This document shows, piece after piece, positions 7,627-13,699 of a stretch of DNA of 64,000 nt. This stretch comes from a virus: positions 1 to 64,000 of IMG/VR virus record IMGVR_UViG_3300009514_000374; one strand, given 5' to 3'. The notes beneath the pieces were generated by a model. It had not been told where the DNA came from, made no database searches, and saw only the letters and a list, made by a program, of their open reading frames with translations. How positions within the stretch are numbered: position 1 is the first letter of the stretch; each line of letters starts with the position of its first letter. Made by a program: the position numbers and the translations under genes.

Positions 7627-7717
7627 GGAAGGTCAAGCCGAAAGCAGGCGACGGCACCGGCTTTGAACCCCGGCGAGGCGCAAGCCCTTACGAGTTCGAC
7701 CCTCGTACCTTCCGCCA
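7627..7717 (+). tRNA. tRNA-Ser (TGA)
   Basis: Class II, acceptor GGAAGGT/ACCTTCC, long variable arm, T-arm with GAGTTCGACCC, CCA encoded. The anticodon loop reads TTTGAAC (anticodon TGA), with a C-C mismatch closing the anticodon stem. Alternative loop register gives a worse stem. Confidence 0.82.
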
Positions 7718-7794
7718 ACAACATCTGACGTTTTAACCCTGGAGAAGACCAACAACACATCAGAAATGACATCCACCGACATCACCGCAACTTT

Positions 7795-7884
7795 GGAGGG
7801 TCAAGCCGATAGCTGGCGACGGCACTGGTTTCGAGTACCAGCGAGGTTTAACCGCCCTTGAGGGTTCGACCCCCTCACCCTCCG
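7795..7884 (+). tRNA. tRNA-Ser (CGA)
   Basis: Class II, acceptor GGAGGGT/ACCCTCC, anticodon arm CTGGT-TTCGAGT-ACCAG giving CGA, long variable arm, T-arm GAGGGTTCGACCCCCTC. Only CC follows the discriminator. It completes a four-gene Ser block. Confidence 0.9.
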
Positions 7885-7893
7885 CCCTCGTAG

Positions 7894-7958
7894 ACACCGC
7901 GCTCGCGGGTCTACCGTTAGAAGCGCGGTGTGAGGTGCCAGGTTGGACGGCACCTGGC
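7894..7958 (+). other. Two strong hairpins between Ser and Gly tRNAs
   Basis: ACACCGCGCT at 7894-7903 pairs with AGCGCGGTGT at 7922-7931. A second stem GCCAGGT/ACCTGGC spans 7937-7958. Neither is followed by a T-run, so they look like RNA-processing or stabilising structures in the tRNA transcript rather than terminators. Confidence 0.45.
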
Positions 7959-7977
7959 GAGGTCAAGCCGTCCATTT

Positions 7978-8054
7978 GTGGATGTAGCTCAGTTTGGTAG
8001 AGCGTCTGGTTGCCAATCAGAAGGTCGCGGGTTCGACCCCCGCTATCCACTCCA
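7978..8054 (+). tRNA. tRNA-Gly (GCC)
   Basis: Acceptor GTGGATG/TATCCAC, D-arm GCTCAGTTTGGTAGAGC, anticodon arm TCTGG-TTGCCAA-TCAGA giving GCC, T-arm GCGGGTTCGACCCCCGC, CCA encoded. Confidence 0.93.
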
Positions 8055-8055
8055 A

Positions 8056-8131
8056 GTGTGTGTAGCTCAGTCGGCAGAGCGTCTGCTTCCCAAGCAGAAG
8101 GCCAAGGGTTCGATTCCCTTCACATGCTCCA
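8056..8131 (+). tRNA. tRNA-Gly (CCC)
   Basis: Acceptor GTGTGTG/CACATGC with two wobbles, anticodon arm TCTGC-TTCCCAA-GCAGA giving CCC, T-arm AAGGGTTCGATTCCCTT, CCA encoded. Only one base separates it from the preceding Gly gene. Confidence 0.92.
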
Positions 8132-8187
8132 ACGGCGACCTGGATCACAGTAACGGAGGACAAGAAATTGAAGGACTAAACACAAAC

Positions 8188-8265
8188 GCGGCTGTAGCTC
8201 ACGTTGGCTAGAGCACCTGCCTTCCAAGCAGGGGGTAGAGGGTTCGACTCCCTCCAGCCGCTCCA
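8188..8265 (+). tRNA. tRNA-Gly (TCC)
   Basis: Acceptor GCGGCTG/CAGCCGC, anticodon arm CCTGC-CTTCCAA-GCAGG giving TCC, T-arm GAGGGTTCGACTCCCTC, CCA encoded. Completes the Gly block (GCC, CCC, TCC). Confidence 0.93.
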
Positions 8266-8266
8266 A

Positions 8267-8342
8267 GGGGTCTTAGCTCAGTCGGGAGAGCATCTGCTTT
8301 GCAAGCAGAGGGTCGTCGGTTCGATTCCGACAGGCTCCACCA
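8267..8342 (+). tRNA. tRNA-Ala (TGC)
   Basis: Acceptor GGGGTCT/AGGCTCC with wobbles, anticodon arm TCTGC-TTTGCAA-GCAGA giving TGC, T-arm GTCGGTTCGATTCCGAC, ACCA encoded. It begins one base after the Gly(TCC) CCA. Confidence 0.92.
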
Positions 8343-8343
8343 T

Positions 8344-8419
8344 GGGGACATAGCTCAGTTGGGAGAGCGTTGCCTTCGCACGGCAAAGGTCAGGGGTTCG
8401 ACTCCCCTTGTCTCCACCA
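8344..8419 (+). tRNA. tRNA-Ala (CGC)
   Basis: Acceptor GGGGACA/TGTCTCC, anticodon arm TTGCC-TTCGCAC-GGCAA giving CGC, T-arm AGGGGTTCGACTCCCCT, ACCA encoded. Confidence 0.92.
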
Positions 8420-8449
8420 CAAGGAACACACAGATCAACATGCAAATTC

Positions 8450-8525
8450 GGGGATGTAGCTCAGTTGGGAGAGCGCTAGCGTGGCACGCTAGAGGTCGAG
8501 GGTTCGATCCCCTTCGTCTCCACCA
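8450..8525 (+). tRNA. tRNA-Ala (GGC)
   Basis: Acceptor GGGGATG/CGTCTCC, anticodon arm CTAGC-GTGGCAC-GCTAG giving GGC, T-arm GAGGGTTCGATCCCCTT, ACCA encoded. Completes the Ala block (TGC, CGC, GGC). Confidence 0.92.
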
Positions 8526-8580
8526 CCCGTACAACCATCAGGAAACCAAGGACCAGAATGTAGAACAAGGAGTCATTGTC

Positions 8581-8787
8581 ATGCGCACTCTCAACGCCGA
8601 TTTCAACGCCCGTACCTCAGACCGCGCCGCCATCGTGCTTGGGCACGATGCGGAGCGCAAGATGATCCGGGTTGGCATGAAGGTGCGACTGACTGACGAC
8701 TCGATTGAGGTCGAGGCCGTGGTCGTGCAGCGCGACGGCTTGCTCGTCGCCATCCCCGAGTGGGGCACCCTCGACTACCTCAACTGA
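8581..8787 (+). CDS. Small protein of unknown function inside the tRNA array
   Basis: 68 residues, started at ATG 8581 because AAGGAG lies 8 nt upstream; upstream in-frame sequence would run through tRNA genes. The sequence has two beta-rich stretches, KMIRVGMKVRLTDDSIEVEA and VVVQRDGLLVAIPEWGTLDY, which look like a small barrel, perhaps an SH3-like nucleic-acid or protein-binding fold. That is only an impression from the strand pattern. It lies between the Ala and Trp tRNA genes on the same strand. Confidence 0.7.
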   Translation: MRTLNADFNARTSDRAAIVLGHDAERKMIRVGMKVRLTDDSIEVEAVVVQRDGLLVAIPEWGTLDYLN

Positions 8788-8817
8788 CACGACCGCGCTC
8801 GATAGCGGAGGAAAGCC

Positions 8818-8889
8818 ATGAAGCAGTACAAGCAAATCTTGAACACACAAGACAGTCGATGGCGAGGATGGATCTGTTCTCTCAACTGA
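8818..8889 (+). CDS. Possible 23-residue peptide
   Basis: ATG 8818 follows a strong GGAGGAAAGCC ribosome-binding site and encodes a Lys/Gln/Trp-rich peptide (ending SRWRGWICSLN). It stops eight bases before the Trp tRNA. The ribosome-binding site is the only support; it may be a leader peptide or a remnant. Confidence 0.35.
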   Translation: MKQYKQILNTQDSRWRGWICSLN

Positions 8890-8896
8890 TCCATCC

Positions 8897-8967
8897 AGGT
8901 CGCGGTCTGGGACCAGCGCGGACTCCAAATCTGCGCCTGCGGGGTTCGATTCCCCGGCGGCCTGCCA
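8897..8967 (+). tRNA. tRNA-Trp (CCA) with truncated D-arm
   Basis: Acceptor AGGTCGC/GCGGCCT, anticodon arm GCGGA-CTCCAAA-TCTGC giving CCA, T-arm CGGGGTTCGATTCCCCG, discriminator G and CCA encoded. The D-arm is reduced to GGTC-TGG-GACC, so the gene is about five bases shorter than usual and lacks the GG of a normal D-loop in the usual context. It may be functional but atypical, or degenerating. Confidence 0.7.
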
Positions 8968-8973
8968 CTCGTC

Positions 8974-9041
8974 CAGGCTTGGGGGATGAGCGCTCATGGC
9001 CCCATCTTTAGCGAGATCCGGTTCGATTCCGGTAAGCCTGG
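8974..9041 (+). other. tRNA-like element, atypical or degenerate
   Basis: CAGGCTT pairs with AAGCCTG as an acceptor-like stem, and CCGG-TTCGATT-CCGG is a T-arm-like hairpin. Between them, a GGGG...CCCC hairpin containing the palindrome ATGAGCGCTCAT and a short ATCT-TTAGCG-AGAT hairpin replace the normal D and anticodon arms. No anticodon can be assigned and CCA is not encoded. It lies between the Trp and Cys genes. Confidence 0.45.
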
Positions 9042-9046
9042 TCCCT

Positions 9047-9123
9047 GGTCGGATAGCCAAGTCCGGTAAGGCGTCGGATTGCAACTCCGAAGATCGTCGG
9101 TTCGATTCCGACTCCGACCTCCA
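9047..9123 (+). tRNA. tRNA-Cys (GCA)
   Basis: Acceptor GGTCGGA/TCCGACC, anticodon arm TCGGA-TTGCAAC-TCCGA giving GCA, T-arm GTCGGTTCGATTCCGAC, TCCA end encoded. Confidence 0.92.
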
Positions 9124-9133
9124 AGAAAGAGCC

Positions 9134-9439
9134 ATGAACCAAGACAACATCGTAGCGATGGACCGAGGCGAGCATCCGCCCGTTTTGTACGACGGGTGTA
9201 CGGTGTGGGCTTGCTATTGGGTCGATCGAGACGGGCGCACGCTTGAGATTTTCAACACAAGCCAGCAAGGCAAAGAGTCCTGCCTCGCGGTGGGGAATAG
9301 CGATCAGCACCTTGCCAATCTGCCCTATCGCTTTCCCATTAACGATGTGATCGATACCCTTCGGGCCGCCGGGTACGACGTGACCCGGCGCAAGCCCGGA
9401 AGCCAGGAGCCAATGCTCTCGCCGTTCAACGAACCATAA
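9134..9439 (+). CDS. Hypothetical protein in the tRNA region
   Basis: 101 residues from ATG 9134, with GAAAGAGCC as a modest ribosome-binding site just after the Cys tRNA. VLYDGCTVWACYWVDRDGRT and ALEIF-like strands suggest a small beta-rich fold; the C-terminal half (NDVIDTLRAAGYDVTRRKPG) looks helical and basic. I do not recognise it. It is followed 38 nt later by an HNH gene on the same strand. Confidence 0.65.
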   Translation: MNQDNIVAMDRGEHPPVLYDGCTVWACYWVDRDGRTLEIFNTSQQGKESCLAVGNSDQHLANLPYRFPINDVIDTLRAAGYDVTRRKPGSQEPMLSPFNEP

Positions 9440-9477
9440 CCTTGGGTGCCCACGGTGCCCGTCAAACGGAGGACACC

Positions 9478-9930
9478 ATGCAAGCACACAAGACCGTATT
9501 CGACACTCTCTCTACTGACACGCTCCCGAACAGAGATCGGGAGTGGTACCTGGCGAAGCGTGCTCGCAAGCTCGGACTGAGCAACGGCAAGGGACGCATC
9601 GCCAAGTTTCGGGAGATCGCCAAGCACAAGCCGGTGTCCACCGAGGACGTGATCAATGACCAGATGCCTCGTGTCTACGAGTCGGAATTCTGGTTCCACG
9701 TCTGGAACGTGCAGCCGGTTCTGTGTGTGTACTGCAACGTCTCGCTCAACCGGGACAACAAGACGCAGGACCACGTAATCCCGCGTGCGAGGGGTGGGTC
9801 GAAGCTCGGCAGGGAGAACCTGATGCCTGCGTGCCAATACTGCAATTGGGCCAAGGCCGATCTGAGTTTGTTGGAGTACCTGCTCCTGTCTGGGCCTAAC
9901 AGCCCGTGTGGGAGGAAATCCACGACCTGA
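9478..9930 (+). CDS. HNH endonuclease
   Basis: 150 residues, started at ATG 9478 behind GGAGGACACC. The C-terminal half holds CVYCNVSLNRDNKTQDHVIP, then RARGGSKLGRENLMPACQYCN: two CxxC pairs binding zinc around the DHVIPRxxGG ... N HNH core (Asp-His-Val-Ile-Pro). This is the common phage free-standing HNH arrangement. The N-terminal 70 residues are helical and lysine-rich and may bind DNA. An intrinsic terminator follows directly. Placement inside a tRNA array is typical for mobile endonucleases. Confidence 0.88.
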   Translation: MQAHKTVFDTLSTDTLPNRDREWYLAKRARKLGLSNGKGRIAKFREIAKHKPVSTEDVINDQMPRVYESEFWFHVWNVQPVLCVYCNVSLNRDNKTQDHVIPRARGGSKLGRENLMPACQYCNWAKADLSLLEYLLLSGPNSPCGRKSTT

Positions 9931-9938
9931 CTCATTCA

Positions 9939-9975
9939 CGACCCTCGATGGCGTAAGGCTGTCGAGGGTCGTTTT
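9939..9975 (+). terminator. Intrinsic terminator after the HNH gene
   Basis: CGACCCTCGA (9939-9948) pairs with TCGAGGGTCG (9962-9971), followed at once by TTTT. The next candidate start codon (ATG 9976) abuts the T-run. Confidence 0.8.
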
Positions 9976-10308
9976 ATGCGGGATCGGGATACCGGCTCAG
10001 AATTGGATCAAATGCTCGCGGACCTGGAGGGCCAAAGCACCCTCCGGCCCGAAGGCTCACCGCCCTTGGCTGTGATCCGCGAAACCGTGTACTCGCTACC
10101 CTACGAGTACCATTTCGCCTTTGCCGAGGAACCTCGCGCTGCCGATGCCGAAATGATCCTCGTGTGGGCGGAGGGGGCCATGCTCGACAAGACCCTGATC
10201 GACGTTGTGGAGGACGGGATGCGGGTCAAAGCCGTCGTGATCCGATCGCTCCCCCGAACGCGGCCGACCAGCATCGTGATCCTGGCTCCGCTCCGACGCG
10301 AACTTTAG
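9976..10308 (+). CDS. Hypothetical protein
   Basis: 110 residues if ATG 9976 is used; that codon touches the T-run of the upstream terminator and has no separate ribosome-binding site, so ATG 10012 (MLADLEG) is an alternative. The C-terminal half contains beta-strand-like stretches (KAVVIRSLPRTRPTSIVILA). No family recognised. It converges with the minus-strand gene ending at 10305, overlapping by four bases. Confidence 0.55.
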   Translation: MRDRDTGSELDQMLADLEGQSTLRPEGSPPLAVIRETVYSLPYEYHFAFAEEPRAADAEMILVWAEGAMLDKTLIDVVEDGMRVKAVVIRSLPRTRPTSIVILAPLRREL

Positions 10309-10700
10309 TTCAGCTTGTCGTCGTCTTTGCGCTTGAGCAGGGCCAGCATCAGATCGAGGGTGCTCACTCGCTCGTCGGCCCACAAGGTTTCGTCGTGAAC
10401 GACCTTCGCGTGTGCGGGGTTGTTGTCGTCGTAGCTTTCGTCCTCGATCATCAACAACCGCTCAAGGTCCATGCGCCGTTCCTCGTACCAGTCCAACATG
10501 CGCTCTTGCTTTTGCGTGAACGGGACGCCGAACGCATCCATCGTTTCCTTCGCGTCACGGAGCGCCGAGATAGCAGCGGTGAGGCGTAGAATTTCTGCCT
10601 CAATGTCACTAACGTCACCCATCGAACGATCCAATTCTGACTCAGGATCGTAGACGGTGCTCGTTTGCGGATCATTTACGGCGCGTCGGGCGGCATCCAT
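10305..10700 (-). CDS. Hypothetical helical protein
   Basis: 131 residues. Mostly helical and charged: VSDIEAEILRLTAAISALRD, then DWYEERRMDLERLLMIEDE; a coiled coil is likely at about 28-85. No enzymatic motif. The start overlaps the end of the upstream GIY-YIG gene by about 25 bases, so the two are probably co-transcribed. ATG 10622 (MGDVSD) is an alternative start. Confidence 0.6.
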   Translation of the reverse strand: MDAARRAVNDPQTSTVYDPESELDRSMGDVSDIEAEILRLTAAISALRDAKETMDAFGVPFTQKQERMLDWYEERRMDLERLLMIEDESYDDNNPAHAKVVHDETLWADERVSTLDLMLALLKRKDDDKLN

Positions 10701-10933
10701 GAAAGGCGTTTGAGCCCACGTAGTTTCTTGACCGCGTACTCAATCCGTTGAGCTTCCCCACGCGACGTGTAAGGGCCATAGCGTGTGCCGACGTTCCAGG
10801 GTCTACCCCGGCGCGTTGCCTTGGCCCCGCCCTTGAGATGTCCGTTGTGCTGGCGGGTGCGGCGGCTTGTGTCTTTCGTGATGCCGACGTAGGTACGGCC
10901 CGTTTCGTTGACCAGGACGTAGACCCACCACAT
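10676..10933 (-). CDS. GIY-YIG endonuclease, single domain
   Basis: 85 residues. WWVYVLVNETGRTYVGITKD gives the GIY-YIG strand pair (VYV ... YVGIT). RRTRQHNGHLKGGAK supplies the catalytic Arg and the His-containing helix, and EAQRIEYAVKKLRG the late Glu, as in UvrC/Slx1-type minimal nucleases (UPF0213-like). The length fits a bare catalytic domain. It could be a selfish endonuclease or a repair nuclease. No strong ribosome-binding site. Confidence 0.85.
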   Translation of the reverse strand: MWWVYVLVNETGRTYVGITKDTSRRTRQHNGHLKGGAKATRRGRPWNVGTRYGPYTSRGEAQRIEYAVKKLRGLKRLSWMPPDAP

Positions 10934-11093
10934 GCGGAAACTTTACCCGAGGGGTTGCAAGGCCCGAGGGTGTCTGGTAGCTTCACGTCTCAATGTTTCT
11001 CCAACGACAACAGATTTGAGCGTCTAGGGTCCGCGCCCCCTAGATGCCGTACTACATGCGCATCGGGGAGCCGGAGGGAGAAGCTGTAGTCAA

Positions 11094-11120
11094 CCCGCAC
11101 GGAGCCCCGTAGCGGGTTTT
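11094..11120 (+). terminator. Terminator-like hairpin before tRNA-Gln (CTG)
   Basis: CCCGC (11094-11098) pairs with GCGGG (11112-11116), followed by TTTT. The region 10934-11127 otherwise has only a 22-codon frame from ATG 11044 without clear support. Confidence 0.5.
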
Positions 11121-11127
11121 CTCGTAT

Positions 11128-11203
11128 TGGGGTGTAGCTCAACTGGCAGAGCGGTGGGTTCTGGTCCCGCAGGTTGAGGGTTCGATCCCTTCCACCCCAT
11201 CCA
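11128..11203 (+). tRNA. tRNA-Gln (CTG)
   Basis: Acceptor TGGGGTG/CACCCCA (T at position 1 is typical for Gln), D-arm GCTCAACTGGCAGAGC, anticodon arm GTGGG-TTCTGGT-CCCGC giving CTG, T-arm GAGGGTTCGATCCCTTC, TCCA end encoded. Confidence 0.92.
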
Positions 11204-11310
11204 AGCAACGGTGAAGCTCCCGGCTAGCAGGGAGTCGAGTCGTACCACGGCGGGCAACCACCCGACCGAATGGGAGAGCAGCGTCATGGGGTTAACACCG
11301 TGGCGGATGT

Positions 11311-11345
11311 GGCCGGACCCACTACCTCGCAGGTCCGGGCTTTTT
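11311..11345 (+). terminator. Terminator-like hairpin overlapping the next tRNA start
   Basis: CCGGACC pairs with GGTCCGG across a 12-nt loop and is followed by CTTTTT. The last T of the run is base 1 of tRNA-Gln(TTG). The stretch 11204-11310 shows no convincing gene. Confidence 0.5.
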
Positions 11346-11419
11346 GGGGAGTAGGCAAGTGGTAAGCCAGCGGTTTTTGGTACCGCCATGCGTGGGTTCG
11401 ATCCCCACCTCCCCATCCA
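11345..11419 (+). tRNA. tRNA-Gln (TTG)
   Basis: Acceptor TGGGGAG/CTCCCCA, D-arm AGGCAAGTGGTAAGCC, anticodon arm GCGGT-TTTTGGT-ACCGC giving TTG, T-arm GTGGGTTCGATCCCCAC, TCCA end encoded. Confidence 0.92.
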
Positions 11420-11433
11420 AACTCGCTACACCT

Positions 11434-11501
11434 TGGGGTGTTGCTGGTGCTGGCGTTGGGCTTTGAACCCGACAGGAAGGGTTCGATCCCCTTCACCCCA
11501 T
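11434..11501 (+). tRNA. tRNA-Gln-like (TTG), truncated D-arm
   Basis: Acceptor TGGGGTG/CACCCCA, anticodon arm TTGGG-CTTTGAA-CCCGA giving TTG, T-arm AAGGGTTCGATCCCCTT. The D-arm is only GCTGGTGCTGGC and CCA is absent. The total is about eight bases short. It is probably a degenerate copy of the Gln genes just upstream, or a non-canonical tRNA. Confidence 0.55.
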
Positions 11502-11729
11502 CTGAATGTCAGCCGGAGCGCGGTGCGGCCATCGTGCTGGATCCGAGTCCGGTATCGGCTCGCGCTGCGTTGTCCCATAGCCCCGGCAGTACGGGCACGG
11601 GAGTCGTATGTAGCCCGCCTCCAGGTAGAGCCACCAGAACGGAAAGGGCTGTGGAGGCGGCTTTTTGGCCCACGCGAATCGCTGGCCGCTCCCGCGACAG
11701 TGGATGCAGCGTTTGGGGATCGTGACCAC
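11493..11729 (-). CDS. Small zinc-finger protein (two CxxCxG motifs)
   Basis: 78 residues from GTG 11729, three bases beyond the stop of the upstream peptidase gene. RCIHCRGSGQRFAW and LPCPYCRGYGTT give two CxxCxGxG motifs, about 33 residues apart, like a half DnaJ-type zinc domain. No other domain is present. Its tight coupling with the peptidase gene suggests a shared role. The end overlaps the truncated Gln tRNA by nine bases on the opposite strand. Confidence 0.6.
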   Translation of the reverse strand: MVTIPKRCIHCRGSGQRFAWAKKPPPQPFPFWWLYLEAGYIRLPCPYCRGYGTTQREPIPDSDPARWPHRAPADIQMG

Positions 11730-11731
11730 GC

Positions 11732-12115
11732 TCAGACATCTTCGACGCTCTCGGCGCCTGGGTTGATCGACCTGATCGACACTCCACGTTCGGAGAACGC
11801 TTCGTAGAAGCCTGCGTACTCGGCCTCCCACACGTCGTCGTGCTCGTGGTCAGGCCCCACGGCAACGTGGGCAAGCTCGTGGGCGAGGATGTCCACCGTG
11901 CCCTGCACACCACGGTCGAGCGTGCCATCGACGGTGATGATCGCAGGAGAGCCCTTCTCGTCCTCGGGGCCAGGGAAACTCGTGCAGCCGAGCCCACCGC
12001 TGATGCTCAACGGTTCCTCGTCGGGCGTGCCGAATTGGATCCGCACGTTGATCTTAGGATGCTTCTCGATGAAGATCTGGAGCAGCGTGTCGAACGGGTC
12101 GGCGAATTCAATCAC
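11732..12115 (-). CDS. HExxH zinc metallopeptidase-like protein
   Basis: 127 residues from GTG 12115 (VIEFADPFDTLL); upstream in-frame sequence crosses the CTATAG element, so the later start is preferred. Residues about 80-100 read VDILAHELAHVAVGPDHEHD: an HELAH zinc motif with a further DHEHDDVW that could supply the third ligand. This resembles SprT-like or phage-encoded gluzincin minimal peptidases, but the family is not certain. It is divergent from the ART-like gene, with a palindromic CTATAG between them. Confidence 0.72.
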   Translation of the reverse strand: MIEFADPFDTLLQIFIEKHPKINVRIQFGTPDEEPLSISGGLGCTSFPGPEDEKGSPAIITVDGTLDRGVQGTVDILAHELAHVAVGPDHEHDDVWEAEYAGFYEAFSERGVSIRSINPGAESVEDV

Positions 12116-12129
12116 GTCCGATTGTACCC

Positions 12130-12135
12130 CTATAG
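12130..12135. promoter_or_regulatory. Palindromic CTATAG between divergent genes
   Basis: CTATAG lies 12 nt before GTG 12148 (plus) and 14 nt before GTG 12115 (minus). Because the core is palindromic it can serve both directions. Flanks are CCCC/GCCC. Confidence 0.45.
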
Positions 12136-12147
12136 CCCGTCCTCGAT

Positions 12148-12918
12148 GTGAGAACGGCTGCACAGCGCGTGGCGAGACGGTATCGCGCCCGGAGAGAGCC
12201 GCACCTTGATTATTGGGGCCTGGACAAGCTCGTAGAGGGGGAGCCCACGGTCCTGTACCACGGCACCACCCGAATGTTCCGCAGGTTCGACCTCGGCGAA
12301 TCCCGAACGAGCCTGGTCGATCAATTCTACGGTGCGGGGATTTTCCTGACGCCGAAGAAAGAGGTCGCGGGGCGCTACGCCGACGCCAATCGGAACATCG
12401 GCTTCCCTCCCGAAATTCTCGATGATCTGAAACGGGCTAACCCGGATGCCGGGGCTTTCGCTCAAGCCCTCTATCGAAAAGGCCCCGCCGCGTGGGATGA
12501 ATTCGCGGTCGAGCAAGACGACGGAGGAATACGAGTGGACGAGGCTCAGGTTGACGGACTCGATCCTAATGAGATCGGCGACATGGTTGACTACGTGATC
12601 GGAAGCAAGACCAAGCCGGTCGGTTCGGACTCTGGCCCGCTCGCGCTGTTCAGCCAACAAACGGGCCTGCCATCGTACCTGTACGACTTGCTCGACACGC
12701 TCGGGCTCAACTCGTTCAAGTACCGTCCGAAGGTCTACAAGGTCAGGGTGAAGGTGGAGCGGCCGTTGGTAACAGACTCACGAACCGAGGCGAAGCAGGC
12801 TCGCTCCAAGGGTTACGACAGCGTAGTCTACTACGGCCGTGGGCTCGTGAACGACGTGCCGGAGGTCGCCGTGTTCGACCCCCGGAAGGTGTCCATCCTC
12901 GGCGTCGAGGCGTGGTAG
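12148..12918 (+). CDS. ADP-ribosyltransferase-like protein with N-terminal tag B
   Basis: 256 residues from GTG 12148. The N-terminus RTAAQRVARRYRARRE is the tag B motif. TVLYHGTTRMFRRFD matches the (Y/F)HGT strand, and QFYGAGIFLTPKKEVAGRYA the following (G)xGxFxTxxxxxAxxYA segment of ADP-ribosyltransferase-like proteins. The C-terminal KGYDSVVYYGRG and VAVFDPRKVSIL match the closing strands of that fold (GYDGV ... vfdp..i). The substrate is unknown. Basic N-terminus plus enzymatic domain, and the same organisation as the gene at 3036, suggest a packaged or early-acting effector. Confidence 0.7.
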   Translation: MRTAAQRVARRYRARREPHLDYWGLDKLVEGEPTVLYHGTTRMFRRFDLGESRTSLVDQFYGAGIFLTPKKEVAGRYADANRNIGFPPEILDDLKRANPDAGAFAQALYRKGPAAWDEFAVEQDDGGIRVDEAQVDGLDPNEIGDMVDYVIGSKTKPVGSDSGPLALFSQQTGLPSYLYDLLDTLGLNSFKYRPKVYKVRVKVERPLVTDSRTEAKQARSKGYDSVVYYGRGLVNDVPEVAVFDPRKVSILGVEAW

Positions 12919-13260
12919 TCAGAACTTGACGGTGTACTCGCCGCGCGTCGTGGGCGGAGAGTCCTGGCCGCCCATTTCGCCAAACGAGCCCGCGTGGTAC
13001 TCACCGCCGAATTCGATCACACAAGGCGCGCCGGGACCTGCGGAGGCGAACACCCGTCGCAGGAAATCGAAATCCTTGGACGAGCACACGTTGGCACGGG
13101 GCTGCTCGCAAACCACCGTGGTGTGGACCTCGACGCGGGCGCCCTTCTCGTCGTCCACGAGTCGGACAGTCACCTTGGTCGTGTTGTTCTTGGACGCCAG
13201 CTTCTCTCCAAAATACTGGCGAATTTCGGCTTTGATTTTCTCGGGAATTCCGTAGCTCAT
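12919..13260 (-). CDS. Hypothetical protein
   Basis: 113 residues. The centre, TKVTVRLVDDEKGARVEVHT, is beta-rich, followed by a cysteine pair (VVCEQPRANVCSSKD) and GAPCVIEFGGEYHAGSFG. No known family. The start overlaps the stop of the upstream gene at 13257-13260, indicating co-transcription with the 13257 and ligase genes. Confidence 0.65.
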   Translation of the reverse strand: MSYGIPEKIKAEIRQYFGEKLASKNNTTKVTVRLVDDEKGARVEVHTTVVCEQPRANVCSSKDFDFLRRVFASAGPGAPCVIEFGGEYHAGSFGEMGGQDSPPTTRGEYTVKF

Positions 13261-13691
13261 GCCTGACTAACGACGGGCTCGGCCTTGGCGAAACCACCAT
13301 CGAGGTCGAAGCCGACGTAGGGCACCCCGCCAGGGAACACAGCCCACATCTCGCGTGGCATGAGCCACTTGCCCTGCTTGGTCGCAATCGCCAGGACGCA
13401 CAGAAGCTCCATGATCCTGTGCAGCCCGGTCCACTGGTTCCCGTGCTTGTCGTTGCACAGGTTCAGGAACGACCAGCCGCCACCCTTGCTCATGTGGAAT
13501 TCGTCTCCGATCTCGCGGAGCCATTCGGTGATCTCGGCTTTGTGCTCGGTGACACGGCCGGGGTGCAGGCCCCACTTGCTCGTGATGCCGTCGATCACCA
13601 TCGCGTCGCCGGGTAGTTGATCCCCGACAAGCTCGTGGTCCTCGTAGAGACAGGTCTTGAAAACGGCTTCGACGTGGTTGGGGTCAATCAT
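13257..13691 (-). CDS. Hypothetical protein in the ligase operon
   Basis: 144 residues from ATG 13691 (MIDPNHVEAVFKTCLYED), preferred over a longer frame that overlaps the ligase stop. The sequence contains TEWLREIGDEFHMSKGGGWS, then FLNLCNDKHGNQWTG and PYVGFDLDGGFAKAE, the latter resembling a protein-protein surface rather than an active site. It lies nine bases after the ligase gene and overlaps the next gene by four bases. I do not recognise it. Confidence 0.7.
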   Translation of the reverse strand: MIDPNHVEAVFKTCLYEDHELVGDQLPGDAMVIDGITSKWGLHPGRVTEHKAEITEWLREIGDEFHMSKGGGWSFLNLCNDKHGNQWTGLHRIMELLCVLAIATKQGKWLMPREMWAVFPGGVPYVGFDLDGGFAKAEPVVSQA

Positions 13692-13699
13692 GGGTGCCC

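Noticed and set aside
11268-11363. A 31-codon frame between the Gln tRNAs
   Set aside because: It runs through a terminator hairpin and into the next tRNA and has no ribosome-binding site.
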